A DNA stretch of 64,000 nt, from positions 19,388,103-19,452,102 of the forward strand of contig OZ020304.1 in NCBI GenBank assembly GCA_963971305.1, written 5' to 3'. The position numbers were made by a program, and so were the translations under genes. The notes beneath the pieces are model-generated. The model did not search any database. It was not told where the DNA came from and worked only from the letters and a program-made list of their open reading frames with translations. Shown in pieces: positions 11,574 to 22,192 of the stretch. How positions within the stretch are numbered: position 1 is the first letter of the stretch; every line of letters starts with the position of its first letter. Source of the stretch: Arcuatula senhousia (lineage: Eukaryota > Mollusca > Bivalvia > Mytilida > Mytilidae).

Positions 11574-13874
11574 AACAAGAGGCATCCAGGAGCCTGAATC
11601 GCTCACCTGGTCTTGATGACAACCCTATGAAGACTTTTGTATAGCAAAATGAGCTGAATGTTTAAGCATGAAAAAGCTTTTCTCTATCTGCAATAGTTTT
11701 CATTCTAAATAATCAAAAAACACTATTATTCAACTTTTAAGGGACTGTAACCCCTATCAGGGGTTATCAGACAACTTCAACTCTATGGAGACTTTTGTAG
11801 AGCTAAATGAGCTGAACATTTAAGCAAGCAACAGCTTTTCTCTATCTGCAATAGTTTTCATTCTTTTAGCCAAAAACACTATTTTTGCCTTTAAGGTGCT
11901 GTAATCCTATAAGGGGTCATCTGACAACTTTCATCCCTGGAGACTTTTGTAGAGCTCAATGAGCTGAACATTTTAGCAAGCAACAACTTTTCTCTATCTG
12001 CAATAGTTTTCATTCTATAGGCCAAAAACAATATTTTTCGCCTTTAAGGAGCTATAACCCCTATAAGGGGTCATCTGACAAATTTGACCCTATGGAGACT
12101 TTTGTAAAGCTGAATGAGCTGAACATTTAAGCAAGCAACAGCTTTTCACTATCTACAATAGTTTTCATTCTATAGGCCAAAAACATGCAAAAACGCTATT
12201 TTTCACCTTTAAGGGGCTGTAACCCCTTTCAGGGATCATCTGATAACTTTGACCTTATGGAGACTTTTGTAGAGCTAAATTAGCTGAACATTTAAGCAAG
12301 CAACAGCTTTTCTCTATTTGCAATAGTTTTCATTCTTTAGGCCAAAAACACTATTTTTCGCCTTTTAGGGGCTGTAACCCCTGTAAGGGGTCATCTGACA
12401 ACTTTGACAATATGAAGACTTTTGTAGAACTAAATGAGCTGAACATTTAAGTAAGCAACAGCTTTTCTCTATCTACAATAATTTTCATTCTATAGGCCAA
12501 AAACATGCAAAAACGCTATTTTTCACCTTTAAGGGGCTGTAACCCCCATTAGGGATCATCTGACAACTTTGACCTTATGGACACTTTTGTAGAGCTAAAT
12601 AAGCTGAACATTTAAACAAGCAACAGCTTTTCTCTATTTGCAATAGTTTTCATTCTTTAGGCCTAAAACACTATTTTTCACCTTTAAGGGGCTTTAACCC
12701 CTAAAAGGTCATCTCACTACTTCGACTCCATTGACTTTTGTAGAGCTAAATAAGCTGAACATTTTAGCAAGCAGCAGCTTTTCTCTTTCTGCAATAGTTT
12801 CATTCTATAGGCCAAAAACACTATTTTTCGCCTTTAAGGGTCTGTAACCCCTATAAGGGGTCATCTGACAACTTTGACCCTATGAGGACTTTTGTAGACC
12901 TAAATGAGCTGAACATTTAAGCAAGCAACAGCTTTTCTTTATCTACAATAGTTTTCATTCTATAAGCCAAAAACATGCAAAAACGCTATTTTTACCTTTA
13001 AGGGGCTGTAACCCCTATTAGAGATCATCTGACAACTTTGACCTTATGGAGACGTTTGTAGAGCTAAATGAGCAGAATTTTAAAGCAAGCAACAGCTTTA
13101 CTCTATTTGCAATAGTTTTCATTCTATAGGCCAAAAACACTATTTTTCGCCTTTAAAGGGCTGTAACCCCTATAAGGGGTCATCTGACAACTTCGACCCT
13201 ATGAGACTTTTGTAGAGCTTAATGAGCAGAACATTTAAGCAAGCAACAGCTTTTCTCTATCTGCAATAGTTTTCATTCTATAGGCCAAAAACATGCAAAA
13301 ACGCTATTTTTCACCTTTAAGGGGCTATAACCCCTATAAGGGATCATCTGACAACTTCGACCAAAAGGAGACTTTTGTACAGCTAAATGAGCTGAACATT
13401 TAAGCAAGCAACAGCTTTTCTCTATCTGCAATAGTTTTCATTCTATAGGCCAAAAACATGCAAAAACGCTATTTTTCACCTTTAAGGGGCTGTAACCCCT
13501 ATAAGGGATCATCTGACAACTTCGACCAAATGGAGACTTTTGTAGAACTTTTGATGCTGAAGCAGTAGACTGGCATCAGATTTCATCTATCTCTTATACT
13601 TTTTGATTTACAAGCCAAAAAACAGTAGTCTGACCCCCCTGGTCTATTTTTAGTAACGGTGGCCATGTTTTTTGACGGATCAAAATTGAAACACAAGTTT
13701 GGTGCAGGACACCCTAAGGATCATTCATACCATTTAATTCTGTTCAGTAGTTTCAGAGGAGAAGATTTTTGAAAAATTGTTAACAGACGATGACGACAGA
13801 CGACGACGACGACAGACGACGACGGACGCCAAGTGATGGTAATAGCTCACATGGAACTTCGGTCCAGGTGAGCT
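11574..13874 (-). mobile_element. 2.3-kb family-A element with about 12 tandem ~155-bp units
   Basis: Read on the plus strand it starts ACAAGAGGCATCCAGGAGCC, TGAATCGCTCACCTGG and ends with a (GACGAC)n tract (about 13788-13825) and the hairpin AGCTCACATGGAAC TTCGG TCCAGGTGAGCT. The landmark GAGCTGAACATTTAAGCAAG recurs about every 155 bp from 11810 to about 13390. It has no ORF. Hairpins at both ends, a microsatellite and an internal satellite-like array are the recorded layout of bivalve 'pearl'/Helentron-related elements. Confidence 0.75.
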
Positions 13875-14352
13875 AAAAATTGACCAGGTCTGAATTTTTG
13901 GATTTTTTAAAACTCAATAGCACCTGGGTGGGTGAAGTCCAAGAACTTCCGAATACAGGATATATGACCCTTTTGTACTGACTAAAACCAACATAAACAC
14001 CTGGATTTTTCATTAAAATACATTTAAAAAAATCATTTCACGTTTCACAGAAAACAATGAAAATCACAATTTTTTAAATAAATAAAAAACTATGCAATAA
14101 ATTTCTTTTAAATGCACTATTTTTTAGGAACTATATTGATTTCGTATGACATCGAAAGCTGGGACGAATTAAGTGTGTACTCGTACCTGATAAGAGTATG
14201 GGACGGTCCCATTACTTATTTTGTTATGTGTACGTTCAGAGTACTTTCAGGCTTTATTATAATGTTCGACGAAAATCACTCAACCGTAGGATCAGAATTT
14301 TTTGCCTATGGTTCAGTGAATTTGTAATAGTTTAATAATAAATAATAATTTG

Positions 14353-14430
14353 AGGACGCGGTGTGTCAGTAAAAGATCACCCCGATGACCGGAGGCCGGA
14401 AGGGGTGATCTTACTGACACACCAAGTCCT
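14353..14430. repeat. Long near-perfect hairpin
   Basis: The arms GGTGTGTCAGTA(AA)AGATCACCCC and GGGGTGATCTTACTGACACACC pair over about 22 bp with a 2-base bulge. Outer AGGAC and GTCCT add 5 bp. The loop contains CCGGAGGCCGG, itself self-complementary. It has no coding context and may be a foldback MITE core. Confidence 0.7.
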
Positions 14431-14609
14431 AATGTAATAACTATTTTACATCCCAGGTTCTAAAATAAGGCATGTATAATACAAATACAAACATGAAATA
14501 AATTCTGTGCATTTAGATTCAAATAAAAACATTTTTTATACTATATTATATAGAGTATCCCTATCGGGCCCCTTCAATATTCTTTATGTACATTTTTTAA
14601 CACAATGTT

Positions 14610-14710
14610 TACATCGGTTTCTTGGTCTAGTGGATTTAAAGGTGGACTTAGAATGGTGAGGACCTTCGTTCAAAGCCAAGTGGGAACTATTCAATCTTAA
14701 AAAAAAACTT
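14610..14710 (+). repeat. tRNA-derived SINE-like sequence
   Basis: The A-box-like TGGTCTAGTGG (14623-14633) and B-box-like GTTCAAAGCC (14668-14677) are about 45 bp apart, followed by an A-rich tail near 14700. No clean cloverleaf could be drawn, so this is a SINE or tRNA pseudogene rather than a functional tRNA. Confidence 0.4.
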
Positions 14711-15273
14711 TATTGGTGATTTTATAACTTTCCTATGTCCAACTTAGTGAACATTTCTAAAAAAAAATGCTGTGAAAACAAAAGAACAAGAACAGTAGAG
14801 TTGAAAAAGTAGAACAGGGTATTTCGAGGGATGATCCGGCTTAGATCACCCTTGTTAAAACAAAAGAGCTGGGATGTAAATGCATATACAATAGAGAGAT
14901 AACTTATCAAACTGATGTAATTTGCTCTCTTATAACATAATATTTCTTATTTATAAGAAAACATCATATTTTACATTTTTGAACTATAAACAATAAAAAA
15001 TCGTTTTATCGTTAAATTGTACTCACAGTCGTCTACCTGGTTTCGGAAATTGTTAATGTTTATTGGAGTCGAAAATAAAGACATTCTTGATTACCATGAT
15101 GACAGAACCATGCATGTTCGACCAATCATATTCTTGATTTTGCGGAACCAGTTATCAAAAACCAAGGATGACCAATGAAACATTGAGTTTTTAAAGTGGT
15201 TCACTTTAGATTGAAATGAATCTTGCATGCTAAACACGTCATATACACACGTGGTAAAGGTAAAAAGGTGCAA

Positions 15274-15368
15274 TTATCGCCACCTAGTGGTTACGAGAAA
15301 TCAATAGGTGTTTTCCCAGACGCACTACCATGATAGTAAGAGTTTGGGTTCGAGACTAATGGCGTTAA
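15274..15368 (+). repeat. Second tRNA-like remnant
   Basis: The B-box-like GGGTTCGAGAC (15346-15356) lies about 60 bp after CTAGTGGTTACG. CGCCA near 15279 could pair with TGGCG near 15360 as an acceptor stem. No convincing anticodon arm was found. Confidence 0.25.
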
Positions 15369-15783
15369 ATTCAAATCGATTTGGCTAAAGTACTGTAAAT
15401 ATTCCGAACTATAAACAATAAATTCTTGAACTATTCATTTTAGTTTTAAGTTAAAAGCATTTTTCAGAAATCTAGATCAGTTATTTTTTCATTTGTACTT
15501 TATACTTCACAACTATATAATTTTTTGAGTGAAAAAAAAATGCAGCAGGAGTAGAAAAAAACTTCAAGTTTTTAGGCATTTTTGGGGATCTTATTCGGAC
15601 ACAAATAACATCTACACAAAACTAAAATTTATTTTGTTTACTGTTTCTAAAACCTTAATTCGTCCTTATATTTGTGTTTAATGAAAAAAAGCGCTATAGA
15701 TAATAAGCGAAAATATTTTATTTTTACGTTAAATGTAATGTAGCCTGTATGTGCCAAGATGGCACCTTCGAAAACGGCATTTT

Positions 15784-16567
15784 CAGTCAGGGGACCAACT
15801 TGTAGAAGTCAGAATAGATCTTACTTGTACCAGTAAGATTCTATTTATGGTTTCTTACTCTGTAGAGTCAGATCCAATTCTGACTTCTATGGGTCAGAAT
15901 GAATCTGACTTGTTAGAGTAAGAATTGTTTCTATTAAATTTCCTACAATATTCAATGTTTTTGAAATAACATTTCTCAAAACCAATAAATCTTATTCAAA
16001 TTATTTCACAAGGTCAACAATGACATCCTGCATTTAGGATGAAAGAATCATGAGCAAATAGGAAACAGATTGACTGTAAAGTTTCAATTATCATCAAAGA
16101 ATTTCATAGCTAATTATCTAAGACTGTCATTTATATCCACGGTTTTGAACACCAATGTGGTTTATACTAGATAAATAATTGTTATTTAATGATTTAAGCA
16201 TAATTAAAGACCATGGTGTTCACGACTGCCAAAGTAGAGAAATTTACTCCCAAAGGAGGGCAGTAAAATTTTTATTCTGACTTGTACAAGTAAGAATGAT
16301 GTAAAAACAAAAAATCTAAATTACAAACCCATGACTATTTTGTAAGATTTATAAATAGATCTCAGTATATAGAAAAGGAATTTAACCATAGAGAATATCT
16401 CTGGATAAGATACTTTGATAAAAAGACATTCTAGTATATTCTACACGTAGAAGTCAGATTGAAATTTCTAAAAATAAGGAGAAGATAACTCTAGTTTGTT
16501 TAATCTGACTTGTACAAGTAAGATTAAATCTGATCATTCTGACTTGTACAAGTTGGTCCCCTGACTG
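15784..16567. mobile_element. 784-bp MITE, TIR CAGTCAGGGGACC, 5-bp TSD ATTTT
   Basis: The ends are inverted repeats of about 32 bp (CAGTCAGGGGACCAACTTGT ...) with one mismatch, flanked by ATTTT at 15779-15783 and 16568-16572. Subterminal variants of TCTGACTTGTACAAGTAAG recur at both ends. No ORF. The terminal CAG suits hAT, but the 5-bp duplication does not, so superfamily is left open. Confidence 0.75.
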
Positions 16568-16924
16568 ATTTTAATGTCAGATGGCACCAAATTTGCATGC
16601 GACGACAAACATTTTTTTTTTCGAAGTTCAATAATCAATCTGTTATTTTTGACAATCAAATTCCATGTGACAGGTGGGTCATTTAAACTCGAAAACTAAA
16701 CGACTTTTTTCTCCTTCCGTGACATTACTTTAATGGGATCATTCCATTTGGTTACCAGGTCGATATCAACTCTTATAACTTGTATTAAAACACACCGGTG
16801 AATAAATTTCACATTTCGTGTTGAGAGTATTTTTAGTTTTCACCTTTGACTTTGAAAAGCAAAGACTGTTTATTGTTTATTGTACTTGAAATTTTTTCTT
16901 TCAACAGATGTTACAGTTGCGAAG

Positions 16925-17220
16925 AGGTGCCACTAAGACAGTTGAATGTCAAAAGTCCAAAATGGAGGAGATAAAACCAATAAACACAAACAAAAATCAC
17001 CAAGAAACAGACAACAGAAAAGCATAACAAAACAATTGAATAACAATCAACAACGTAAACTTTAGCCGTATCGACGGTCAAGAGGAGGCAATTTCTGTTT
17101 GCTATAGCACACCCTTTGCGTTGTCAATGCCTGCTAATGGTCAATTTAGAGAATCAAATCCGGTAAAAGAGAACAAAACAAAAACCATATGACAAACCAA
17201 CATCTGCTCTCATCATGGGC
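16925..17220 (-). repeat. Degenerate 3' tail of RT-element subfamily 2
   Basis: It follows the order of the better tail at 17285-17560 (GTCAAAAGTCC, CACAAACAAAAA, TTGCTATAGCACACCC, AATCCGGTAAAAGAG) but is strongly diverged. It is probably an older insertion of the same family. Confidence 0.55.
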
Positions 17221-17284
17221 TTGATCTTGCATATTTTTCTAAGTGTATATAACATGCAACCGATGGGTAACATAACCTTGTGTT

Positions 17285-18395
17285 AGCAAGAAGCAAAGAG
17301 GCACAAATGCGGCATTCAAGTGTCAAAAGTCCGAAAGGGCAACGACAAAACGGGCAAACACGAACAAAAACATCACGAAGAAACACAAAACACAAAATCA
17401 ACCGAACGGAAATTAACAACGCGAACTTAAGTCGTGACAAGAGTGAACTCAGGTGCTCCCGAAGAGTAAGCGGTTCCTGCCGGCTATAGCACATCCGTCG
17501 TGTTGCCAATTTTCAATTCAGTGTGTCAAATCTGGTAAAGGAGTAAAGGAGGACAAATTTCTACGCCAAACTAACATCTGCACTCATTGGAGAGATAGAA
17601 ATCCCATACTAGTATTTGTCTACGAGTGCACGGTGTCGACCGTAAAATTACACAAATGAAGCCAGCAACCGTGGAGTAACATAACCCTTTGTCAGCAATT
17701 TCTGTGTCAAACGTGATGCTCTGCCAAGGAAATCGATGTAATTTCCGCAAGCTCTGGAGTAACGAATCAACTGTGATACGAAGACTCCATTAGCAGGAGC
17801 GGACGGAATGTTGCTACACAAAAAGGGGAAGTTGACTATTGCAAAGTTGAAGTCATCAGGTTTGTCATAGAGCTTTGTTAAAAGTCTTCCTTATAAGAGT
17901 CAATTCCGAGATGTAGATCTAAAAAAGAGCAGACTCCCTAGAATCTGTTGTGTCCTTTATCTCAAGCTCCTGGGGATATATGAGATGGAGAACGTCACCA
18001 AATCGAGAATTGTTAGGTGAAAGGACGTCATCAATATAACGGAACGTGAGGTTGAAAGATAGATCCAGTCTACGATCTGTTTTGGCTAGAAAAGATTGTA
18101 AGAATTCTGATTCATAGAAACAAATCAGCAAGGAAAGGTGCACAATTAGTGACCATTAGTGCCCACTGAAATCCCTATTCTTTGCTGAAAAAAAACGTCC
18201 ACCAAAATGAACAAATATGTTGTCGATAAGAAAATTGAGCATGTCGACTATTTGGTCTTCTGTATATTTTTTTTTCTTAGGCCCATTGATGACAAAGTAA
18301 GTCTTACTGTAATCGACTACCAAATATTTGTAGCTGCGTTTTTCATTCTTTTGTAAAAGCTGCGTTTAATCAGCTGTGCCAAGTTTTGTGTCAGG
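17285..18395 (-). pseudogene. Penelope-like RT element (subfamily 2), 5'-truncated and decayed
   Basis: On the minus strand this carries an RT palm segment with FRYIDDV (catalytic YIDD, around 18040), then LIYPQELEIKDTTDS, then degenerate C-terminal sequence and the subfamily's conserved 3' tail (17285-17560). Upstream sequence to about 18395 matches the GIPMGTNC-side region of the 35-kb copy but is out of frame. Stops and frameshifts make it non-functional. Confidence 0.75.
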
Positions 18396-18850
18396 CATGA
18401 CGCTAAACAACAGAAATCTATGTAGGCCGCACAAGCTTTGGAATAACGATTAAGTTGTGATATGTTAACTCATAACCTGGAACGGACCGAAAGTTAATGT
18501 ACAAGAAAGTAAAGTTGACAGTTGGAAAGTCATTAGGTTTGTCATAGAACTTTTTAAAAAGTTTTTCTTGGTTTCTACTACGAGATGTAGATCTAAATAT
18601 TATGCAAAATTCTTAGAATCCGTTGTGTCCTTTATCTTTAGTTTCTATGGAATTATCAGATTGAGAAATCACCAAATCGATCATTGCTTAGTGAAAGGAC
18701 ATCTTTAATATAACGGAAATTAATATATAAAAAAAGCTTGTTTGCGATCTTTTTGTGTAGAATTGATCGTAAGACGTCTGCTTTATTTGAAACAAGAAAA
18801 AATCAGGAAGCAAAGGTGTATAATTAGTGTTCATTCAAATACCAATTGTA
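18385..18850 (-). pseudogene. Second, more decayed subfamily-2 RT fragment
   Basis: Adjacent to the previous copy and in the same orientation. It repeats the block order CGTTGTGTCCTTTATCT, GAAAGGACATC, ATATAACGGAA seen at 17950-18045, at lower similarity. The 106-codon plus-strand frame here is antisense noise. Confidence 0.55.
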
Positions 18851-19727
18851 AGCTAAAAACGAGTGAAATATATGCTGCTGTTAATAAATTAAAGGTAACA
18901 AAAAATACCAAACATCACCAAGATCAAGTTTATACATATCCAAGAATAAAGACAAATTTATGCATACCAGAGATATTGAAGATTGCAATGATCCTGACCT
19001 GGTACAGACATTTCAAAAGAAACTGCGGGATGAATAAACCCCCTGTTTCCTTCCGATCTTAGAGTCACACAAGACAAAACACAAAACTTTTTTGTTACAT
19101 TATACGAATGACGAGGTCATCATATCAGAACAACAAACTGCCAAAAATTAAGACAATCACAAATCATTTCAACTGACATAGTTTAAGAGCTTGTTACCTA
19201 GTATGGTGTGTAATATTTTTCTGGCACTTTTGGTTCACCAAGCACAGAACTCATAGTGTGCAAAGACTGTGAAAATAATTAAATCGATTTATTGGAATCA
19301 ATTTCAATAAGAAGAGTGTTATCTGGAGGAACAGATGCTTCAAATTTTCTATATCTCTTTAGTAATTAATCAATTTCTTTGATTTGGAAATCAATTGCAT
19401 ATTCGTGGATTCATGCGTACGCAGTTTTAACAGTTTTTATTTAAGCTGAAGTAAAGTTTATAAACTATTGACAAATTAATTTCGTAGCTTGCTTGACGCA
19501 AGAAAACCACGACAATTAATGCATTATGGCAATGTTGATTCGACGGTAAAACCATATTCAACAAGCTCTTTAGTTCCTTACATTTTTAATTGATTTTATT
19601 TAAAAGAATGACAGTGTATATATATTTTTGAAGACGTGAAAATATCGATTTAAATAATTCTACACATTATTATATCACATTCTTAATTAAGCAAACTTAT
19701 TTTTTTTAAAGTTTTAAAATATTCATT
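18851..19727. other. Spacer 3' of the STAND gene
   Basis: 18900-19080 has short matches to the RT-element 3' region (GATCCTGACCTGGTACAGAC). The rest is AT-rich with nothing recognised. It may include 3'-UTR of the minus-strand gene ending at 19942. Confidence 0.35.
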
Positions 19728-19840
19728 TAACGGAGCATATGCCGAGTTTGTGGAGTATATGCCAACTGGCACGGAAGAGAAAACACAATCTATAATAAAT
19801 AAACAGTCTTCTACAAAATTCTTCATCTCTTAAACACATC
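19728..19840 (-). pseudogene. Duplicated fragment of the STAND exon
   Basis: About 110 bp is a diverged copy of 20628-20745, inside the neighbouring exon. Shared blocks include CATATGCC, AGTTTGTGGAGTATAT, GAGAAAACAC, and CTACAAAATTCTTCATCTC. It lies about 100 bp beyond the stop codon of that exon and is not in an open frame. Confidence 0.65.
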
Positions 19841-19941
19841 TTTTCTTTTTGAAAGGTCCCAGTTGTTTGTTTGTAATTGTGAATTTTAAAACTCATCAGT
19901 AATGTACTATCGAATTTTCTACTTTAAATCACTGTAACTTT

Positions 19942-22019
19942 TTAAGGCTCTTCAATCCATTTGTTTAGAAACAATATTAACACTTTTTCAAAATCTTCCT
20001 GGCTGCCTTGAATAACAGATCTACTGATTTCTGGATCAAAGTTTTTGTCTAAATCAAAAGCTGACATATTTTTAATGTCTTTGTTCTCGGTGTTAACTGT
20101 CTTAATATATTGCAGAATTTGTTTTAATAAAAGTTTTCCCTCCTTGTCATCTTTCATTGAAATATCCAGAACCGAGTCAAATTTCCCAACAATCTTTGAT
20201 TTACCAAGTCCAACAGATAAATGAATAGGTTGTATCATTTCCTTGTTTTTCATTTGAAGACATTCCTTAAGACATTTTTTGTTGATGCATTGAATGTATT
20301 TATCTAGTATTTGGCAAGCTTCATCTTCACTGTATAAACACAAATAATGAAATAAAGTATTTTCATACTTGTCTATCTGTAAGGCCAGTTTATCATTCAT
20401 TGTTAACTTTATGGAGCTTTGGCTTTTTTTATTTAAATACTCTTTCGAAGTTGACAAGCAATTGCCTAACAGTTCAAGTAAAATCTCAAAAGTTTTTCTT
20501 TTCTGTTCATTCATGTTGTATCTATTTTTACTGGCTGATATTAAACCAAAGATAACAGCCATATCAGGAATGTCCTGTATACTATAGATCCAAGGATCCA
20601 TTCCATTACATGCCAGGTGATTCATTAAACAAAGCATATGCCAAGTTTGTGGAGTATATTTATAGTCTGGTACGGGAGAGAAAACACCATCTATATAGAT
20701 AAACATTTTTCTACAAAATTCTTCATCTCTTAACTTTACCCATTCATCATATATGTATTTACATACCCTAGCTTGCTTTTCTAATTCCTTTGACATGCCT
20801 TTCTCACTAAGTGTAACTGTTTCAGAATGTATTGTTATCTCTCTAACCAACCTTTGAAAAAGTATGTTTATATCAGTATACTCTTTGTCTATCATCAAAA
20901 CCATTTCCTCCTCAGTATTGTGGTATTTGCAACTTCTAATAAATTCTAATATATCTTCTATTGGACAATCAGCTAAACCATATGTAGCAAAATATTGAGA
21001 CGAAAGAAAAGTAGCTTTTGACATGTAGGGATGAATAAATTCATAAACACCATCCGTTTCTTTAAAATAGGTACCAGTCATCCTATTCACAATATTTTGA
21101 ATTTGTTTTTGATCGGAATTTTCTGAATTTTCTTTTAAACATTCTTTAAAGCTTCTACATTCATCAATTTGATTTGCGAACATTATTTTTACCGGAACGA
21201 AATTTTTATACCAAATTTTGATTTCCTTCATGTTGATATGTTTTCTCATTCTGACATAAACCAAAAGACAGAACATCAGAACTAGTTCATAATCCTCATC
21301 TCTAATGGCACTTTCTCTCAGTTCTATAATTCTGTCTACCACTTCCTTTGTAGGATTAGTAAAAAACTTTTCACCAAGATGCAGCTTCTTTCTGTCCTCA
21401 CAAAATTTCTTCGCCATGAGAGGAAACCCTTGAACAGGTTCAGTTGTTATTATAAGGTCTAGTGCATCTTTATCTAGGATGACTTGAATATCGTTTTTAT
21501 CTAATATTTCATTTTGTCTGTAGTTACAATCAGCTGCTGCTCCTATACCAACATTATGCTTTTTAGTATACATTAACAGAATTATTTCTTTTTCTTTAGA
21601 TGAGAGGATAGAATCACAATCAAGGACAGGTCCATCATCCATCTCAACTTCATACAGACTTCTGCATGTAAGGATGGTCCAAGCTTTGTGTGACTTAGGT
21701 CTCTCTATTAGAAATCTATACAATTCTCTAAATTTATCAACATCATTGTTATCAGACTGATCTAAAATGTACAAGATTCTTTCATTATGAAACTCTTCTT
21801 TAATGTCCTTCTTTGATGTTACCATGACAGGTAAGTATTGATACTGATCTTCACATCTAGAAGCTATTTCTAAGCACATCTTAGATTTTCCAGTACCCTC
21901 TCTGCCTTTTAAAACGACCTTTTTATATTGTCTGAGTTTCTCCATGGCTCTATCAACAGCTGATGTCTGGACATAAGTATCATCTTCTTTATGTTTTATA
22001 ACCTTTTCATGTGATGATT
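19942..22019 (-). CDS. STAND-type P-loop NTPase exon of an Ig receptor-like gene
   Basis: The 667 codons from the first ATG (21945) extend in frame to an acceptor TTTTTTTTCAG at 22020-22021, so the coding exon starts at 22019 with phase 1. It opens TYVQTSAVDRAMEKL, then a Walker A loop (LKGREGTGKSKM), a Walker B-like strand (RILYILDQSD) and AWTILTCRS, matching the NTPase layout of animal STAND proteins. A helical middle follows. NTLFHYLCLYSEDEA, IQPIHLSVGLGKSKIV and MSAFDLDKN resemble weak ankyrin repeats. The frame is intact. It is probably the cytoplasmic signalling part of a receptor, with upstream Ig exons splicing in phase. Ligand and output are unknown; innate sensing is inference. Confidence 0.8.
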
Positions 22020-22192
22020 CTGAAAAAAAATATGAGTCACAATTTCATTACAATAAATAAATACAATTTTATCATGTCAAGAGTTTAAATGACAAGGTTA
22101 GCCATGAATACAAACAATTTATCAATATATATTTATTAATCAAGATATCTGAAAAAGAGGAAAGCAATATAATTTATTTATCATAAATAGAA

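Noticed and set aside
11577..13560. Regular ~155-bp repeats considered as a CRISPR-like array
   Set aside because: Whole units are homologous with no unique spacers, and the context is a eukaryotic transposable element.
17213..17509. 98-codon minus frame and similar ones at 35080-35379, conserved among copies
   Set aside because: They translate the RT-element 3' tail. Similarity among copies is at DNA level on both strands and in several frames, so it is not evidence of a protein.
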